Positions 22,118 through 33,520 of a stretch of DNA of 64,000 bases are shown one piece after another; the first letter of the stretch is position 1; every line of letters starts with the position of its first letter. The notes below the pieces were generated by a model. That model did no database searches and was not told the DNA's origin. It saw nothing but the letters and a program-made list of their open reading frames with translations. A program made the translations under genes and the position numbers. The DNA lies in the NCBI GenBank assembly GCA_963920525.1, contig OY986436.1, positions 7,552,501 to 7,616,500 of the forward strand. Reading direction: 5' to 3'. Source of the DNA: Dichetophora obliterata. Lineage: Eukaryota; Arthropoda; Insecta; Diptera; Sciomyzidae.

Positions 22118-24565
22118 CTTACTTACTTACTTACTTACTTAGTTGGCGCTACAACCGTATGTCGGTCTTGGCCTCATCTAAGAATTTTCGCCAGCCATTT
22201 CTGTCTTTCGCTTGCTGGCGCCAGTTGGAAATTCCAAGCTTCGTCAGGTTGTCCTGTACTTGGTCTTTCCAACGAAGATGCGGTCGTCCTCTTCTGCGTT
22301 GACCGCCGCTGGGTACCGAATCGAATGTTTCCTTCACTGGAGCATCGTCTTTCATGCGCTGAACATGACCAAGCCAGCGAAGCCGCTCGATTTTAATGCG
22401 CTTGACTATGTCGATGTCAGCGTACAGCTCATACAGTTCATCATTCCACCGTATTCGGTACTCGCCATTGACGCAGATTGGTCCGTAGATCTTACGAAGA
22501 GTCTTTCTCTCTAATGCTCCTAAAGTCTTTTCATCTAAACTGCTCAGCATCCAGGTTTGTGATGCATAAAGTAGGACGGGCATGATGAGCGATTTATAGA
22601 GCGTGATTTTCGTTCGTCGAGAGAGGGCTCTGCTTCTCAATTGCCTACTGAGCCCAATGTAACACCTGTTGGCAAGAGTTAATCTTCGTTTGATCTCAAT
22701 GCTGATGTCGTTGGTTGAATTAATGCTGGATCCCAGATAAACAAAGTTCTTCACAACCTCGAAGAAGGTATTGTCAACGGTAACGTGGGTTCCAAGACGC
22801 TGGGACTGTTTGTTTGTTGACACTAAGTATTTTGTCTTATCTGCATTCACTGACAGACCCATTCGACTTGACTCTCTTTCTAATTTGGAAAATTCTGCAC
22901 TGACTTCGCGCGTATTATGGCCAATGATATCTATGTCATCAGCATACGCAAGCAGCATAACACTCTTGTAGAATATTGTGCCACTACGTCTCAGATCAGC
23001 AGCTCGGATGATCTTTTCCATTATTAGGTTGAAAAAGTCGCACGATAAGGAATCACCTTGTCTGAAACCTCGTTTGGTAATAAATGGTCGGGAGAGGTCC
23101 TTCCCGATTTTAACTGCGCTGCTGGTGTTGCTCAGTGTCATCCTGCAAAGTCGTATTAGTTTTACAGGAATACCAAATTCAGACATGGTGGAGTACAGGT
23201 GCTTCCTTATTGGTCTATCGAAGGCGGCTTTGTAGTCGCCAAAAAGATGGCGGGTGTCGACTTGTTTTTCTTGAGTCTTCTCCAATATTTGCCGTAGCGT
23301 GAAAATCTGGTCGATGGTGGACTTTCCAGGTCTGAAGCCACACTGATAAGATCCGATCAGTTTGTTTACAATGGGCTTCAATATTTCACATAAAACGCTC
23401 GACAGGACCTTACATGCGATATTAAGAAGGCTTATCCCACGGTAATTGGCACAGATAGTGGGATCGCCTTTCTTGTGTTCCCTCCATAACGTCAGTGTAC
23501 TCTGGACATCTGTCACTAGATTCCCGTTTTTATCCTTGCAGGAAGAGGCCCCGGTTTTAAAACCATCGGCAAGGCGTCTTATTTTTTCGAAAAATGTTCG
23601 GGCCTCATTCCTGTCACCATACATCTCAATCTTTTCCTGCTCGCGCTTTTCTGCCTCTCTTTTTTTCCGCCTGAAAATATGTCTCTCTTCCCTCCTCTTT
23701 TCTTTGTATCGCTCCTTAGCAGCGCGCGTTGCAACCGACTGCAGGGTGGCTTTGTAGGCGGAGTCTTTCTTTGCAGTGGTGTCGCGACACTCCTGGTCGT
23801 ACCACTGGTTTCGGCGAGGGCGTTGGTAGCCAATCACCTCTTCAGCAGCCGCACGCATGGGGTTGGAAATGTGTGTCCACTGCGCGTATATATCATCGAT
23901 TGGAGGAGTGCTTTGAAGCAGGAGTGAGAGTCGAGTGGCGAAAGCATCGGCTGTCTGTTTCGATTGCAGCTTGTCGACGTCTAGCTTTCTCTGTGTAGGG
24001 TTGCGTGTATTATTAGCTGCGCACAGACGTGTACGGATCTTGGCTGCAACAAGATAGTGATCCGAGTCAATGTTTGCACCACGGATCGTGCGTACATCCA
24101 AAACACTGGAAGAGTGCCTTCCGTCGATCAAAACGTGATCAATTTGATTTTTTGTTTTTTGATCAGGAGATATCCAGGTGGCTTTATGAATATTGAGATG
24201 CTTGAATCTAGTGCTACTTACGACCATGTTTCGTGCTGCGGCGAAGTCAATCAGCCTCATTCCGTTATCGGAGGTGTTGTCGTGGAGGCTGAACTTTCCG
24301 ACTGTTGGACCAAAAATATTTTCCTTGCCCACCTCAGCGTTGAAGTCACCAAGCACGATTTTTACGTCGTGACGGGGGCAGCGCACGTAAACATTTTCAA
24401 GGCGCTCGTAGAAAATTTCCTTGATCTCATCGACCTTGTCTTCCGTCGGAGCGTGCGCACATATTAGGCTTATATTGAAGAATCTAACCTTGATGCGGAT
24501 TATGGCAAATCGTTCGTTCACAGGTGTGAATCGCAGGACGTGGGGCCGTAGTCTCTTGCCAACTT
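22118..24565 (-). mobile_element. RTE-type LINE nested in LINE A, with 15-bp target duplication
   Basis: The insert is flanked by GAAGGAAGATCATTA (22,103-22,117) and GAAGGAAGATAATTA (24,566-24,580), a 15-bp duplication with one mismatch. Its 3' end carries a (CTTA)n tract at 22,118-22,142, which reads (TAAG)n on the element strand, the kind of short-repeat tail RTE elements use. The 5' end is truncated within the endonuclease. Because it splits LINE A between the PQG and YADD blocks, it arrived after LINE A. Confidence 0.92.
22149..24563 (-). pseudogene. RTE endonuclease/reverse transcriptase, 5'-truncated with in-frame internal deletion
   Basis: A single reading frame of about 800 codons is open across the insert, but it is not a complete protein. 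Endonuclease motifs present are ICAHAPTEDK, VLGDFNAEVG, IDHVLIDGR and SDHYLV. RT motifs present are NYRGISLLN, GFRPGKSTIDQIF, DYKAAFD, KRGFRQGDSLS and the catalytic YADDIDIIG. The C-terminus has RLRWLGHVQRM and GRPHLRWKDQV, usual for RTE-like proteins. Near 23,472-23,478 the text jumps from TLTLWREH straight to KKGDPT. The RT finger region that separates these blocks in relatives is gone, without breaking the frame. The N-terminus is also missing: the frame runs into LINE A and starts only at a chance TTG at 24,608. Confidence 0.88.
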
Positions 24566-24580
24566 GAAGGAAGATAATTA

Positions 24581-25383
24581 ATGAATAGTAAAAACAAAAC
24601 CGGTCCAAGATGACTGCCCTGAGAAACGCCAGAAGTGACCGAAATACTTTTTGAGAGAGAATTCTTATATAAAACCTTTTGAGTACGTCTAGATAAATAC
24701 GAATTTATCCAATTTAATAATGTGACAGGAAACCCAATAAGGTGGAATTTTTTCAAAAGAAGAATATGATTAACACTGTCGAAAGCTTTGCTAAAGTCCG
24801 TATAAATAACATCAGTCTGCAGTCCCAAAGTAAAACCATTTATAACACGCGTAGTAAACTCTAAGAGGTTTGTTGTAGTGGACTTACACTTCAGAAAACC
24901 ATGTTGAAAGACAAAAATGGTGGAAGACACGGAGTGGGTTAATTGATCAGTTATGATTTTCCCAAATAACTTAGGGATTGCACTTAATTTTGCAATTCCT
25001 TGATAGTTAGAAACATCTATCTTGGAGCCAGATTTATGAAGGGGTATAATATAAGAATCCTTCCATATAATAGGAAAATAACCACTATGCAAGGAAATAT
25101 TAAAAATGTTTGCTAGAGGAGTACACAGGTTTGTAGCACATTGCTTTAAAATACAGCTTGGAATTTTATCAGGGCCAGTCGTAAAAGAAGATTTTAATTG
25201 TCGAAGATAACACATGACAATATTTGGGTCTATTACAAGAGTTTCAAAAGAGTTAACTGGCGGGAGAAAAGGATACACCGTGCTAGTATTAAAAGGTATA
25301 TCGGAGTAAGTTGATTTAAAGAAGTTTGCAAACATGTTAGAAATCACATTGTCACAAGATGATTCTTCCTGATTGAATTTCAT
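24581..25383 (-). pseudogene. LINE A ORF2, first part of reverse transcriptase
   Basis: About 265 codons are open on the minus strand. They contain SSFTTGPDKIPSCILK, YIIPLHKSGSK, YQGIAKLSAIPKLFGKII, FQHGFLKCKSTTTNLLEF, DVIYTDFSKAFDSVNH and SGVSQGSHLGPVLFLLFIN. The frame then runs into the RTE insertion and picks up a meaningless tail. Upstream (25,384-26,010) the ORF is broken by stops, but FVDRCTTVNLHCSNPVSLPEDVHHP is still readable after the endonuclease. Confidence 0.85.
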
Positions 25384-26014
25384 AGGGGGTGGAAAACTGG
25401 AGGCTTTACGTTTTGAGTTAACAAAACTATAGAAAAGTTTTGGATCATCTTTAAATTGAGATTGAGATAATTGATGTTAATTATATAAGCAGAATAGCAT
25501 TGTTTATTTAATAGTTGATATCTATAACGACAAGAAGAATAGGAAGCAAAGTCTAAACTAGAACCAGATATTTTATATTTTTTAAATAAACGATTTTTTT
25601 AATTTTTAAGTGCCTTTAGATCATTTGTTAGCCAGGGTGGATTTAAAGGATAGAAGAAACACCTTTTTTTTGGGACGGACAATAGAAACACCTTTGCAGA
25701 GTATCATTCAAAAACTGTACAGAAGATTCGACGTCATAATATGAATATGATGTTCCGCTAGTTAAAATTGAAGACCAATCTGTCTGCGAAAGTAAGGAAT
25801 TAAGTTTTACATAGTCCGTTTTCTTAAAATTATAAACTTTTTTATTTCGCGCATCAGAAGTTACTTTATCTTCTTTTTCGTGGGGGAGTAAAACTGTTAT
25901 TTCAAGAGTTGGATGATGTACATCTTCTGGAAGAGATACGGGATTCGAACAATGGAGATTAACAGTAGTGCATCTATCTACAAATACAAGGTCTAGGGTT
26001 CTGTGGTTTATATT

Positions 26015-26700
26015 TTAAATATCATTGACTTGTTGAAGACACAGATCAGACAGCTTATCTAAGAAGTCATTTATCCAATCACTATTGGAAACAGGAGTAA
26101 GAAATGAAGAATCGTCAGACGATCTCCAAGTCACAAAAGGTAGGTTAAAATCACCCAGCACAATAAGAACTTCTTTATTTTTTAACAAATTATGAACTTT
26201 TTCGATGGCGTGTAAGTGTTTTAAATACATTGTTAAGTCACATTTAGGAGGAATGTAGGAGCAGGTAGCATAAAAAATACTATTATTTAATTTAACTGCA
26301 ACACAAATGAACTCAATGCCACTGGTGTCAGGAATTGTCAATTCTTCAGATACAAGCGAGTTTTGAACAGCTATCAAAACACCACCACCGATCTTATCAT
26401 GACGATCTTTACGAAAAATTTGATCTTTATTACACATTATTTCAGAATTTAAGATATTAGAGCGAAGCCAAGTCTCTGTAAAAATTATAATGTTATATTC
26501 AAAATCAAAACTGTTGATGAAAATATCTTTTCATGACGATCTTTACGAAAAATTTGATATTTATTACACATTATTTCAGAATTTAAGATATTAGAGCGAA
26601 GCCAAGTCTCTGTAAAAATTATAATGTTATATTCAAAATCAAAACTGTTTATGAAAATATCGGAAAGTTTGGAGTTAAAACCCCTGACATTTTGATACAC
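26015..26700 (-). pseudogene. LINE A ORF2 endonuclease domain, split by a 134-bp tandem duplication
   Basis: The N-terminal part (26,700-26,536) reads MYQNVRGFNSKLSD, IIIFTETWLRSN and CNKYQIFRKDRHEKI, then breaks. The second copy (26,437-26,015) repeats CNKDQIFRKDRHDKI and continues with GGGVLIAVQNSLVSEEL, SYIPPKCDLTMYLKHL, VLIVLGDFNLPFVTW and a stop after LCLQQVNDI. The 134-bp period is not a multiple of three, so the duplication itself causes the frameshift. Confidence 0.85.
26401..26668. repeat. Tandem duplication of 134 bp inside the LINE A endonuclease
   Basis: GACGATCTTTACGAAAAATT starts at 26,401 and again at 26,535. The two copies differ at only a few positions over their length, so the duplication is recent relative to the general decay of the element. 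Confidence 0.9.
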
Positions 26701-26726
26701 AAGTTCGAATTTAGACTTGTGGTTTA

Positions 26727-27341
26727 TTAATCGTTTTTTGGATGAGATTCAGGGCTATTTCGGGGACGCGGCAAATGTCCAACATTTACCGGTCTTGGAT
26801 TGCTTTTAAATTCAAATTCGCGTACAATTGTGTTAGGCGGCCAAAAGTTTACATCAACTATGGAATTAAATAAATTTTCAGGAACTGTTAATCTAAAAGA
26901 AGTAATCGATCTTACATTTGAATATTTGAATTTATGAACTGAAAGATGCAATGAACAATTCAACTTTGATTTAATGAAAAAATCTATATCAACCTCTGTT
27001 GTATCCGCAGCTAAGCGAGAAACAAAGATTGATTTAGTTGGTGGAATTGCAATGATTGGCTTAGGTGGAACAGAAACCTGAGTAGCAAGAGGAACAACCT
27101 GGGAATCGACCAAAGTTGGTGAAAGAGAAACAGTTTGAGCATAAGACATGACTGGCAATGAAGGTGGAGGTGCCAGCACTGGCAAAGGGGCAGAAATCGA
27201 TATGTTTGCTGTATTCGAAGTAGAAGTTAAAATAGGTGGAGGGGCTGTTATGCCACCAATGTCCATGTCATCAGCAATGTCATGTACACAAGCATGTAGA
27301 GTTGGAGTTGAATCCATTTTATGCTTACTACGCAAAGACAT
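26727..27341 (-). CDS. LINE A ORF1 (gag-like) protein, possibly N-terminally truncated
   Basis: 204 codons from ATG 27,341. The first half is Pro/Ser/Thr-rich and probably disordered (PLPVLAPPPSLP). The second half (residues about 108-175) contains KSIFVSRLAADTTEVDIDFFIKSKL, TSFRLTVPENLF and FWPPNTIVREFEF. The same block occurs in LINE B ORF1 (KSIFVSRFAADTSSED, FWPDNTMLHEF). I take it as the conserved ORF1 domain, possibly RNA-binding with an RRM-like fold. The true start may lie upstream, past a frameshift near 27,345. The predicted fold is inference. Confidence 0.7.
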   Translation of the reverse strand: MSLRSKHKMDSTPTLHACVHDIADDMDIGGITAPPPILTSTSNTANISISAPLPVLAPPPSLPVMSYAQTVSLSPTLVDSQVVPLATQVSVPPKPIIAIPPTKSIFVSRLAADTTEVDIDFFIKSKLNCSLHLSVHKFKYSNVRSITSFRLTVPENLFNSIVDVNFWPPNTIVREFEFKSNPRPVNVGHLPRPRNSPESHPKND

Positions 27342-27460
27342 GTGTTTTTTTTCCTTTTAGGAGAAGGAATTGACTCTTCAATATATTTAAAATCGTCAAA
27401 AAGAGACTGATATTTAAAAAATTTTGCAGAAAGCGAAGAAAGTTCCTTCCTTACTTATTT

Positions 27461-28500
27461 AATTGCAAGCTGGAATTAAATACTTTTTTATGTTGTATTT
27501 TTTCTCTCTTTAAATTGCTCCACTATTTGTAACCTATACGTATCACATATAGGCAATTGTGTCTTTGTTTACACAATTTTTAAGAAATCTTTGTTACGCA
27601 ACACAATAAAAAAAAAATGTACTTGCGTTGCTGCCGCTTGTTGTTCATAATTTTCGCCTTAATTAGACCTGATACCGACTTACAACTATAATAATAAAGC
27701 TTTAAGAACATTTGAGCTATTTCTTTATGGGCCTATTTTAAAGTAAACCCCAAGAGTATGGTAAGCCAGCTATAAAAAGTAAACAATCATCGTTTAGTGC
27801 AAACACATACTCACACAAAAACACAAATTGAGGTCATTTAAGCCAAACTGGACCTTTGAAATTTACCGCAGGTTAAGCACTTACTATATTTTCAACCCTA
27901 ATACATATCATAAATATAGTTCCGCACTCCTTCCACTTGATCTTTTCCCATTCTAACCAATAAAATGTCAAAGCCATTAAATAGTTACAACTTATATGAG
28001 TGAAGTGAAATATATACATTCGATCCACACGAACGTATGGACGGGCATATTAATAGATAGATAAATTGCCGCCAAGATAGAAGTGGGTAGGCAGACATTT
28101 ATTGTGAGTGCGAAAAGGCAGACAGATTTCTAATGATGTCTCTATTTCAAGAAAGTATTTATTTTAAGCACTATAGCTGGTTAGTGAATTTAGCTGGGTA
28201 TGATTGTTTGAGTGCTAAAAGGGCTTAGAGAAGCTTTTACATAATTCAAGTGCGTTAAAAGTGGTCTTTAATATAAGAAAAAAGGCAACCAAAATGAACG
28301 ATTAGTAAATTGAAAAGATGATAAAGCCGAGACTGAGTTAGCTTAAATTGGTCCTTATGTTTCAATGAGTCAAAGAGATTGTAGCAGTCTTTACTGAAAG
28401 CTTATAATTTAAACGAAAAACAAATTGGCCATCTCAGCACTTCAAAGGACTTTGACCGAGCATCTATTGATCAATTTACTAAGTATTTAAGGTACTCACA
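27461..28500. other. Gap between the heads of LINE A and LINE B
   Basis: About 1 kb of AT-rich DNA without a supportable gene. Its right end (28,503-28,535) matches 36,748-36,785 in inverted orientation. Confidence 0.55.
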
Positions 28501-28628
28501 AGGTGTGCTATCATGTCATATTGTCCTAAATACTTGATATTTAGTTAAATTTTCAATATAAATATATACCAAAACGTAAACGTTCAAACAAAAATCTTCG
28601 TAGTTCAGCTAAAACTACTGATATAGCC

Positions 28629-29300
28629 ATGCCATCGCCCAATAATAATACTGTTCTACCTTCTACTGTAACTGTTTTCCCTAATGTGATAATACAGCTT
28701 GAAGATCAATCAATTGGAGCTGTCAATACTGATCAAATGACTGATAATATCGCACCAACTAAGGTCGCTGCGTCAGCTGATCAGATTTCTCCTTCTGTTG
28801 AAACAATACCAATCATAGAGGAAAATGCTGATTCTCCTCACGTTTCTGGCACACAAAAAACTTACGCTGAAATTTATATTGCCTCAAATGTGGTCCCTGC
28901 ACCTTCTCAAATTACTTCGGTTTCTACAGGAGCGATACCGAAACAAATATCGAACAGCAGTATCAAAGCCCCTGTTCATAAAGAACTTGTGATTATTGAG
29001 CCTGCAAAATCTATATTTGTTTCTCGTTTTGCAGCTGATACATCCAGTGAAGACGTGTTATTCTATATAAACTCAAAGCTGAATGTTGTAAATAAAAATA
29101 TCTCTGTTTATAAATTCAATTTTTCATACGAGCGTATTACGTCCTCTTTTAAAATATCTTTGCCTGGTGATCTTTTTCACAAGGTATGGGATCAAAAGTT
29201 TTGGCCTGACAATACGATGTTGCATGAATTTATTTCTAGACCTCGGCCTACAACTTCCTTGGCTACTTTTCCGGTTTTTAACAAGAATCAAAAAAACTAG
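28629..29300 (+). CDS. LINE B ORF1 (gag-like) protein
   Basis: 223 codons from ATG 28,629, with no internal stop. The first 120 residues are low complexity and Ser/Thr/Pro-rich, probably disordered. The C-terminal 90 residues contain KSIFVSRFAADTSSEDVLFY, TSSFKISLPGDLFHKV and FWPDNTMLHEF. These align with LINE A ORF1 and mark the conserved domain. It ends 18 bp before ORF2 coding sequence becomes recognisable. The in-frame peptide upstream of the ATG suggests the original start was further left. Confidence 0.7.
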   Translation: MPSPNNNTVLPSTVTVFPNVIIQLEDQSIGAVNTDQMTDNIAPTKVAASADQISPSVETIPIIEENADSPHVSGTQKTYAEIYIASNVVPAPSQITSVSTGAIPKQISNSSIKAPVHKELVIIEPAKSIFVSRFAADTSSEDVLFYINSKLNVVNKNISVYKFNFSYERITSSFKISLPGDLFHKVWDQKFWPDNTMLHEFISRPRPTTSLATFPVFNKNQKN

Positions 29301-29317
29301 ATTGTTGCTTTCAGTTC

Positions 29318-32238
29318 CTTATCCTTTACCAAAACGTTCGTGGCATTAACACAAAACTAAATAATTTATTAATTTTGAGTCACAACCTTCACTTTAATAT
29401 AATTGCTTTTAGTGAGACTTGGCTGAAACCTAACACTTTAAATACTGAAATTCGGTGCAACAAATTTAACATATACCGCAAAGATAGAAACTCCATTCCT
29501 GGTATTTGCTCTAAAGGCGGGGGTGTGTTGATTGCAGTCAAAGCGACACATTTCTCTGAAGAGTTATTAAATCCAGAATCCTTGGACATTGAATTCTGTT
29601 GTGTTCATGTTAAGTTTGGTTCCTTGAGTCTTTTTATTACATGCTTATATATTCCTCCCGTTTCTACCTTAGAAGTTTATAGCAAAAATTTGGCTTCTAT
29701 TAGTAAATTTTGCTCAAAACTGCAATCTAATGATCATATTTTAATAACTGGAGATTTTAACCTGCCAAACGTTTCTTGGAATTGCTGTCCTGAAATTCCT
29801 GAAATATTTTTACCTTCGTCTGAATGTTCATCTGAAAATTATTTTTTAAACGAGCTCTTAATCCAAGGCCTGTTCCAACTTAACTGCATCTTTAACAAAA
29901 ATAATCGTTTGCTTTATCTGGTGTTCTTTGATGACAGCAATATCGCTTCTGTGTCTAAATCAGATCCTCTGGTAACACCCGAAGATTCTCATCCTCCAAC
30001 ATTAGAAATTATTTTAAATTTTCCAAAACCATCTGTGCAGTACTATGATTCTCAACCGCCTGTTGAGTTTAACTTTAAAAAAACAAACTACGTGATTTTG
30101 AAGAATAACTTGTCTAATATAAACTGGAATTCTATTCTAAATATTAATACAAAAAGTTTATCTTCTCAGAGTCTTGATGATGCGGTATATGAGTTTAATA
30201 GAATGCTAAATGATTGTTTTCTTAAAGCTGTTCCGCAAAGGAAACCCTCTTTGACATCGGGTCCGGTATGGTACACAAATGAATTAAGAAAAATGAGAAA
30301 CTTGATATCTAAATACTATAAAAAATATCAAAAAACACATAACATATGCGATTTTGTATGCTATACCTCGATTAAATACAGTTACCAACAGTTATGCAAA
30401 CAATCCTATAATATCTACTAAACAAAAGTAAAATTAAACATCAAATCAGATGCTAAATCCTTCTGGAACTTTGTTAACACAAAACGTAAGATTAATTCCT
30501 ATCCTTTTTTTATGAAGTATAATTCTGTTGAGTCTGATAATGATAATAGTATTTGCAATCTTTTTGCTGACTGTTTCAAGGCGACTTATTCATCATCGTC
30601 CTATGATTATTTAAGTTATCCTTTTAATATTCAATCGAGGGATATTTATTTCCCAATAATTGACACAAACACAGTCTTATCATTTTTAAAAAATATTAAA
30701 ACATCATATAAAAGTGGTCCTGATAACATACCTTCATGTATATTAAAATACTGCTGTGAAGAATTAGTAACTCCAATCTCTTTACTATTTACTTCATCAT
30801 TAAAATCCTGCTATTTTCCTGCAGCCTGGAAGCATTCATTTATCATTCCGCAATAGGTTACAACTCCGGAAATAGGTCTTTAATTGATAACTACCGTGGC
30901 ATCGCAAAATTAAGCGCTTTGCCTAAATTTTTAGAGGCAATTGTTACATCACGACTATCGCATAGCGTTAAATCTTTAATGTCTCCTTTCCAACATGGAT
31001 TCCTTTCTGGAAAATCCACTGTTACTAACCTTCTCGAATTTACATCAAAAACTATAGAAAACTTTGGAAAAGGCATGCAGACTGATGTAATTTACACGGA
31101 TTTTAGCAAAGCTTTTGACGTTGTAAATCTCAAACTATTGATCTTAAAATTACATCTTGTTGGATTTCCTATTCCGTTGGTAAAGTGGATTGAATCTTAC
31201 TTAAGAACACAATCTGTTCTTTTTAAGCTCAATAAATCACATGAGTTCCCTGTTACTTCAGGAGTACCTCAAGGAAGTCATCTTGGGCCCCTTCTGTTTC
31301 TACTTTTTATAAACAATTTGCCATCTGTCATAATGCATTCTAGCATCTTAATGTTTGCTGACGACGTCAAACTCTTTCTTTCTTTTAAAAACGATAATGA
31401 CGCTGTATTTTTGCAAGCCGACATTGATCATCTTCAAACTGGTGCAAAACGAACCGTATGAACCTCAACATGAAGAAATGCAAGCATATGTCTTTCTCGC
31501 GCAAACCACCAATTAAATGTACCTTCAAAATTTGTGGTTATCCATTGGAGTCCTTAGATATTTTCAATGATCTTGGAGTTACAATGGATCCTAAACTACG
31601 CTTTAATATTCATGTAAATAAAATAATAAATAAAGCAAATAGTACTTTTAGGATTTATTAAACGTTGGGCAAAAGAGTTTAATGATCCATTCATAACAAA
31701 AACCTTATTTACTTCCCTAGTGCGGCCTATCTTAGAATACGCTTCAGTTGTTTGGTGCCCACGATACGGTTGTTAAATAGACGACATTGAATTAGTGCAG
31801 AAACAATTTCTTTTGTTTTGCTTAAGCTATCTTTATTGTAATACTGATTTTCACTTACCACCTTATGAATATCGGTTACAACTCTTAAATCTTCCTTCTT
31901 TAAAAAATCGGAGAATTATGATAAATGCTTGTTGGATTATAAAACTTTTACATGGTTATGTAAACAGTCCATATCTATTGAGTAAAATAAATTTTAATAT
32001 TCCTCTTCGTCCTAGAAGATCTTTTGAGTTACTCCACATGAACTTTTGTAGAACTAATTATTTGCAAAATGAACCGCTTAGAAGCGCTTGCGGTGATTTT
32101 AATTTTGTATCTGATGTTATGTCCTTAAGTGAATCCATGGACTCAATCAAACATAAAATTATAGATTACCTGCAGTACCGTCGTTACTTATGTAAAGTTC
32201 TTTCAAAACTTATATCTGATGCATCTGGTGATTTGTAA
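29318..32238 (+). pseudogene. LINE B ORF2: endonuclease and reverse transcriptase with stops and frameshifts
   Basis: The endonuclease (29,318-30,421) reads YQNVRGINTKLNN, IIAFSETWLKPN, GGGVLIAVKATHFSEEL, LYIPPVSTLEVY and LITGDFNLPNVSW. A stop follows at 30,419. RT blocks are SYKSGPDNIPSCILKYC (about 30,705), a frame change near 30,855, YRGIAKLSALPKFLEAIV, FQHGFLSGKSTVTNLLEF, DVIYTDFSKAFDVVN, SGVPQGSHLGPLLFLLFIN and the catalytic MFADDVKLF (about 31,352-31,378). Further frame changes near 31,458 and 31,650 and a stop near 31,777 precede the tail ORF 31,795-32,238. Dead as it stands, though every domain is recognisable. Confidence 0.88.
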
Positions 32239-32964
32239 ACACATTATCATTAATATAACAATCTAAATGGATAAATGGACCTAAGCGTAAAATGGAAAAT
32301 TTTGGTGTATAAACATCAAAATAATCTGAATGGACCTAAACCTGGGATCTTCAATTGCCTCTTATCTTCATGATGATTGTGACTACATTTGTCGACGGTA
32401 CCGTGGTGTCTTGGTGTCTTTTTACCTCTTGAAACACTACGTTAGATCGATTTGTAATATATTAATATGAGTGGCCGATAAGACCTAGTTTGTCTTGATG
32501 CCTGCGTTCGCAACTGGTTTTCTTTATTTTATGAAAATTGGTTTGGTGAAGTTGACCTAGTTTGTCGAGTAACCACCCTGTCAAGCCTGGACCTCACCGG
32601 CTTCAGGAAGACAGAACGATATATATAATATATATACCTATTGGAGTGGTGTTTTATTGGGTATGAGACCTTGTTTGTCACACGACTCCGCCGTATACAA
32701 AAATTGTTGCTAACTTGACCTTGTTTGTCTTGAAAACGCAACCCTGCTTTGCTGTCTGATATCATTCAATTTGACTTAACTTTTTTCTTTGTTATTTTTT
32801 ATACTTTAATAAAATTATATACTTTAAGCAATTTATTAAAACTTTTTAGTTTGTTAATAATACATGATTTCAATCAAAATCATACTTTATATTTTTGAAT
32901 TGTAATTAATATCTTATTTTATAATTTTAAATATGCTATAAAACCTGTTAAGGTTTAGCAATCA
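32239..32964 (+). other. LINE B 3' untranslated region with a motif repeated four times
   Basis: GACCTAGTTTGTC occurs at 32,482 and 32,554, and GACCTTGTTTGTC at 32,667 and 32,717. They are all in the same orientation, with unrelated sequence between them. No coding content. The function is unknown; it could be a structural or binding element of the 3' end. Confidence 0.7.
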
Positions 32965-33281
32965 AGTAAATAAATAAATAAATAAATAAATATTTACAAC
33001 TAAAATTTACAAGATAAATAAATGCAAATAAGAAACAGCTGTTTAATTACGACACTTCAATAAACATAGCTTTCAGAGTGGTAATATATAAGTACTTTTT
33101 TATATGGAAGGCAACAATAACATGTTTAACCCTCGGATGGATGACAGAATGGAATTGCTAAGAAGAAGTACAGTGGTCTGGGCAGACCCCTTATGTAATT
33201 TTGGTTAGGAAGGGCCGGGCATGGCCTGGTGTGCTAAGGGTGTGTCTTAAATATGAGGGGATGTTGGGGTATGTGTGTGTG

Positions 33282-33520
33282 CAGGCCCGCTTGCAAGGGG
33301 GAGTTTTGGGTGTTGAACCCCCTTTTTTAATAGAAATAGTAACAATTTTTACAAATTAACTTAATATAAACTCTAAAATAAAACAAATGCGAGGTAAACC
33401 CCTTCCCATGGAAACTAACACCCCCGATGGGGATAGAACTAGTTAAAATTTTGACAAATAAACTCTAAAGAAACACCAAAATAATTCCGCCCGCTTCAGG
33501 AAATCCTACGGACGAGCCTG
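33282..33520. mobile_element. Short hAT-like MITE inside the piggyBac element
   Basis: 239 bp with ends CAGGCCCGCTT and the inverted CAGGCTCGTCC. It is flanked on both sides by TGTGTGTG, compatible with the 8-bp duplication of hAT elements. Because the target is a GT microsatellite, the duplication length is ambiguous. No coding content. Confidence 0.65.

Larger units (their letters stand above)
21240..27460 (-). mobile_element. LINE A (CR1/Jockey-type), interrupted by an RTE-type LINE
   Basis: The element reads from about 27,460 (5') to about 21,240 (3'). ORF1 is at 27,341-26,727 and the endonuclease at 26,700-26,015. The first RT half is at 25,383-24,581. The nested RTE element occupies 24,565-22,118. 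The second RT half and C-terminal tail are at 22,102-21,247. The endonuclease carries a 134-bp tandem duplication. It is related to LINE B at 28.6-33.0 kb, which lies head to head with it. Its ORF1 region appears to start further upstream (traces of FKYIEESIPSPKRK near 27,390) before a frameshift. Confidence 0.85.
28570..32992 (+). mobile_element. LINE B (CR1/Jockey-type), nearly full-length but mutated
   Basis: Order: ORF1 (28,629-29,300), ORF2 with endonuclease and RT (about 29,318-32,238, broken), a 3' untranslated region of about 720 bp, and a 3' tail of repeated TAAA units (about 32,965-32,992). The 3' tail and continuous domain order suggest the element is present almost end to end. The 5' leader is not defined: traces of YIPKRKRSNKNLRSSAKTTD precede the ORF1 ATG in frame. 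It is a relative of LINE A, pointing the other way. Confidence 0.85.
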
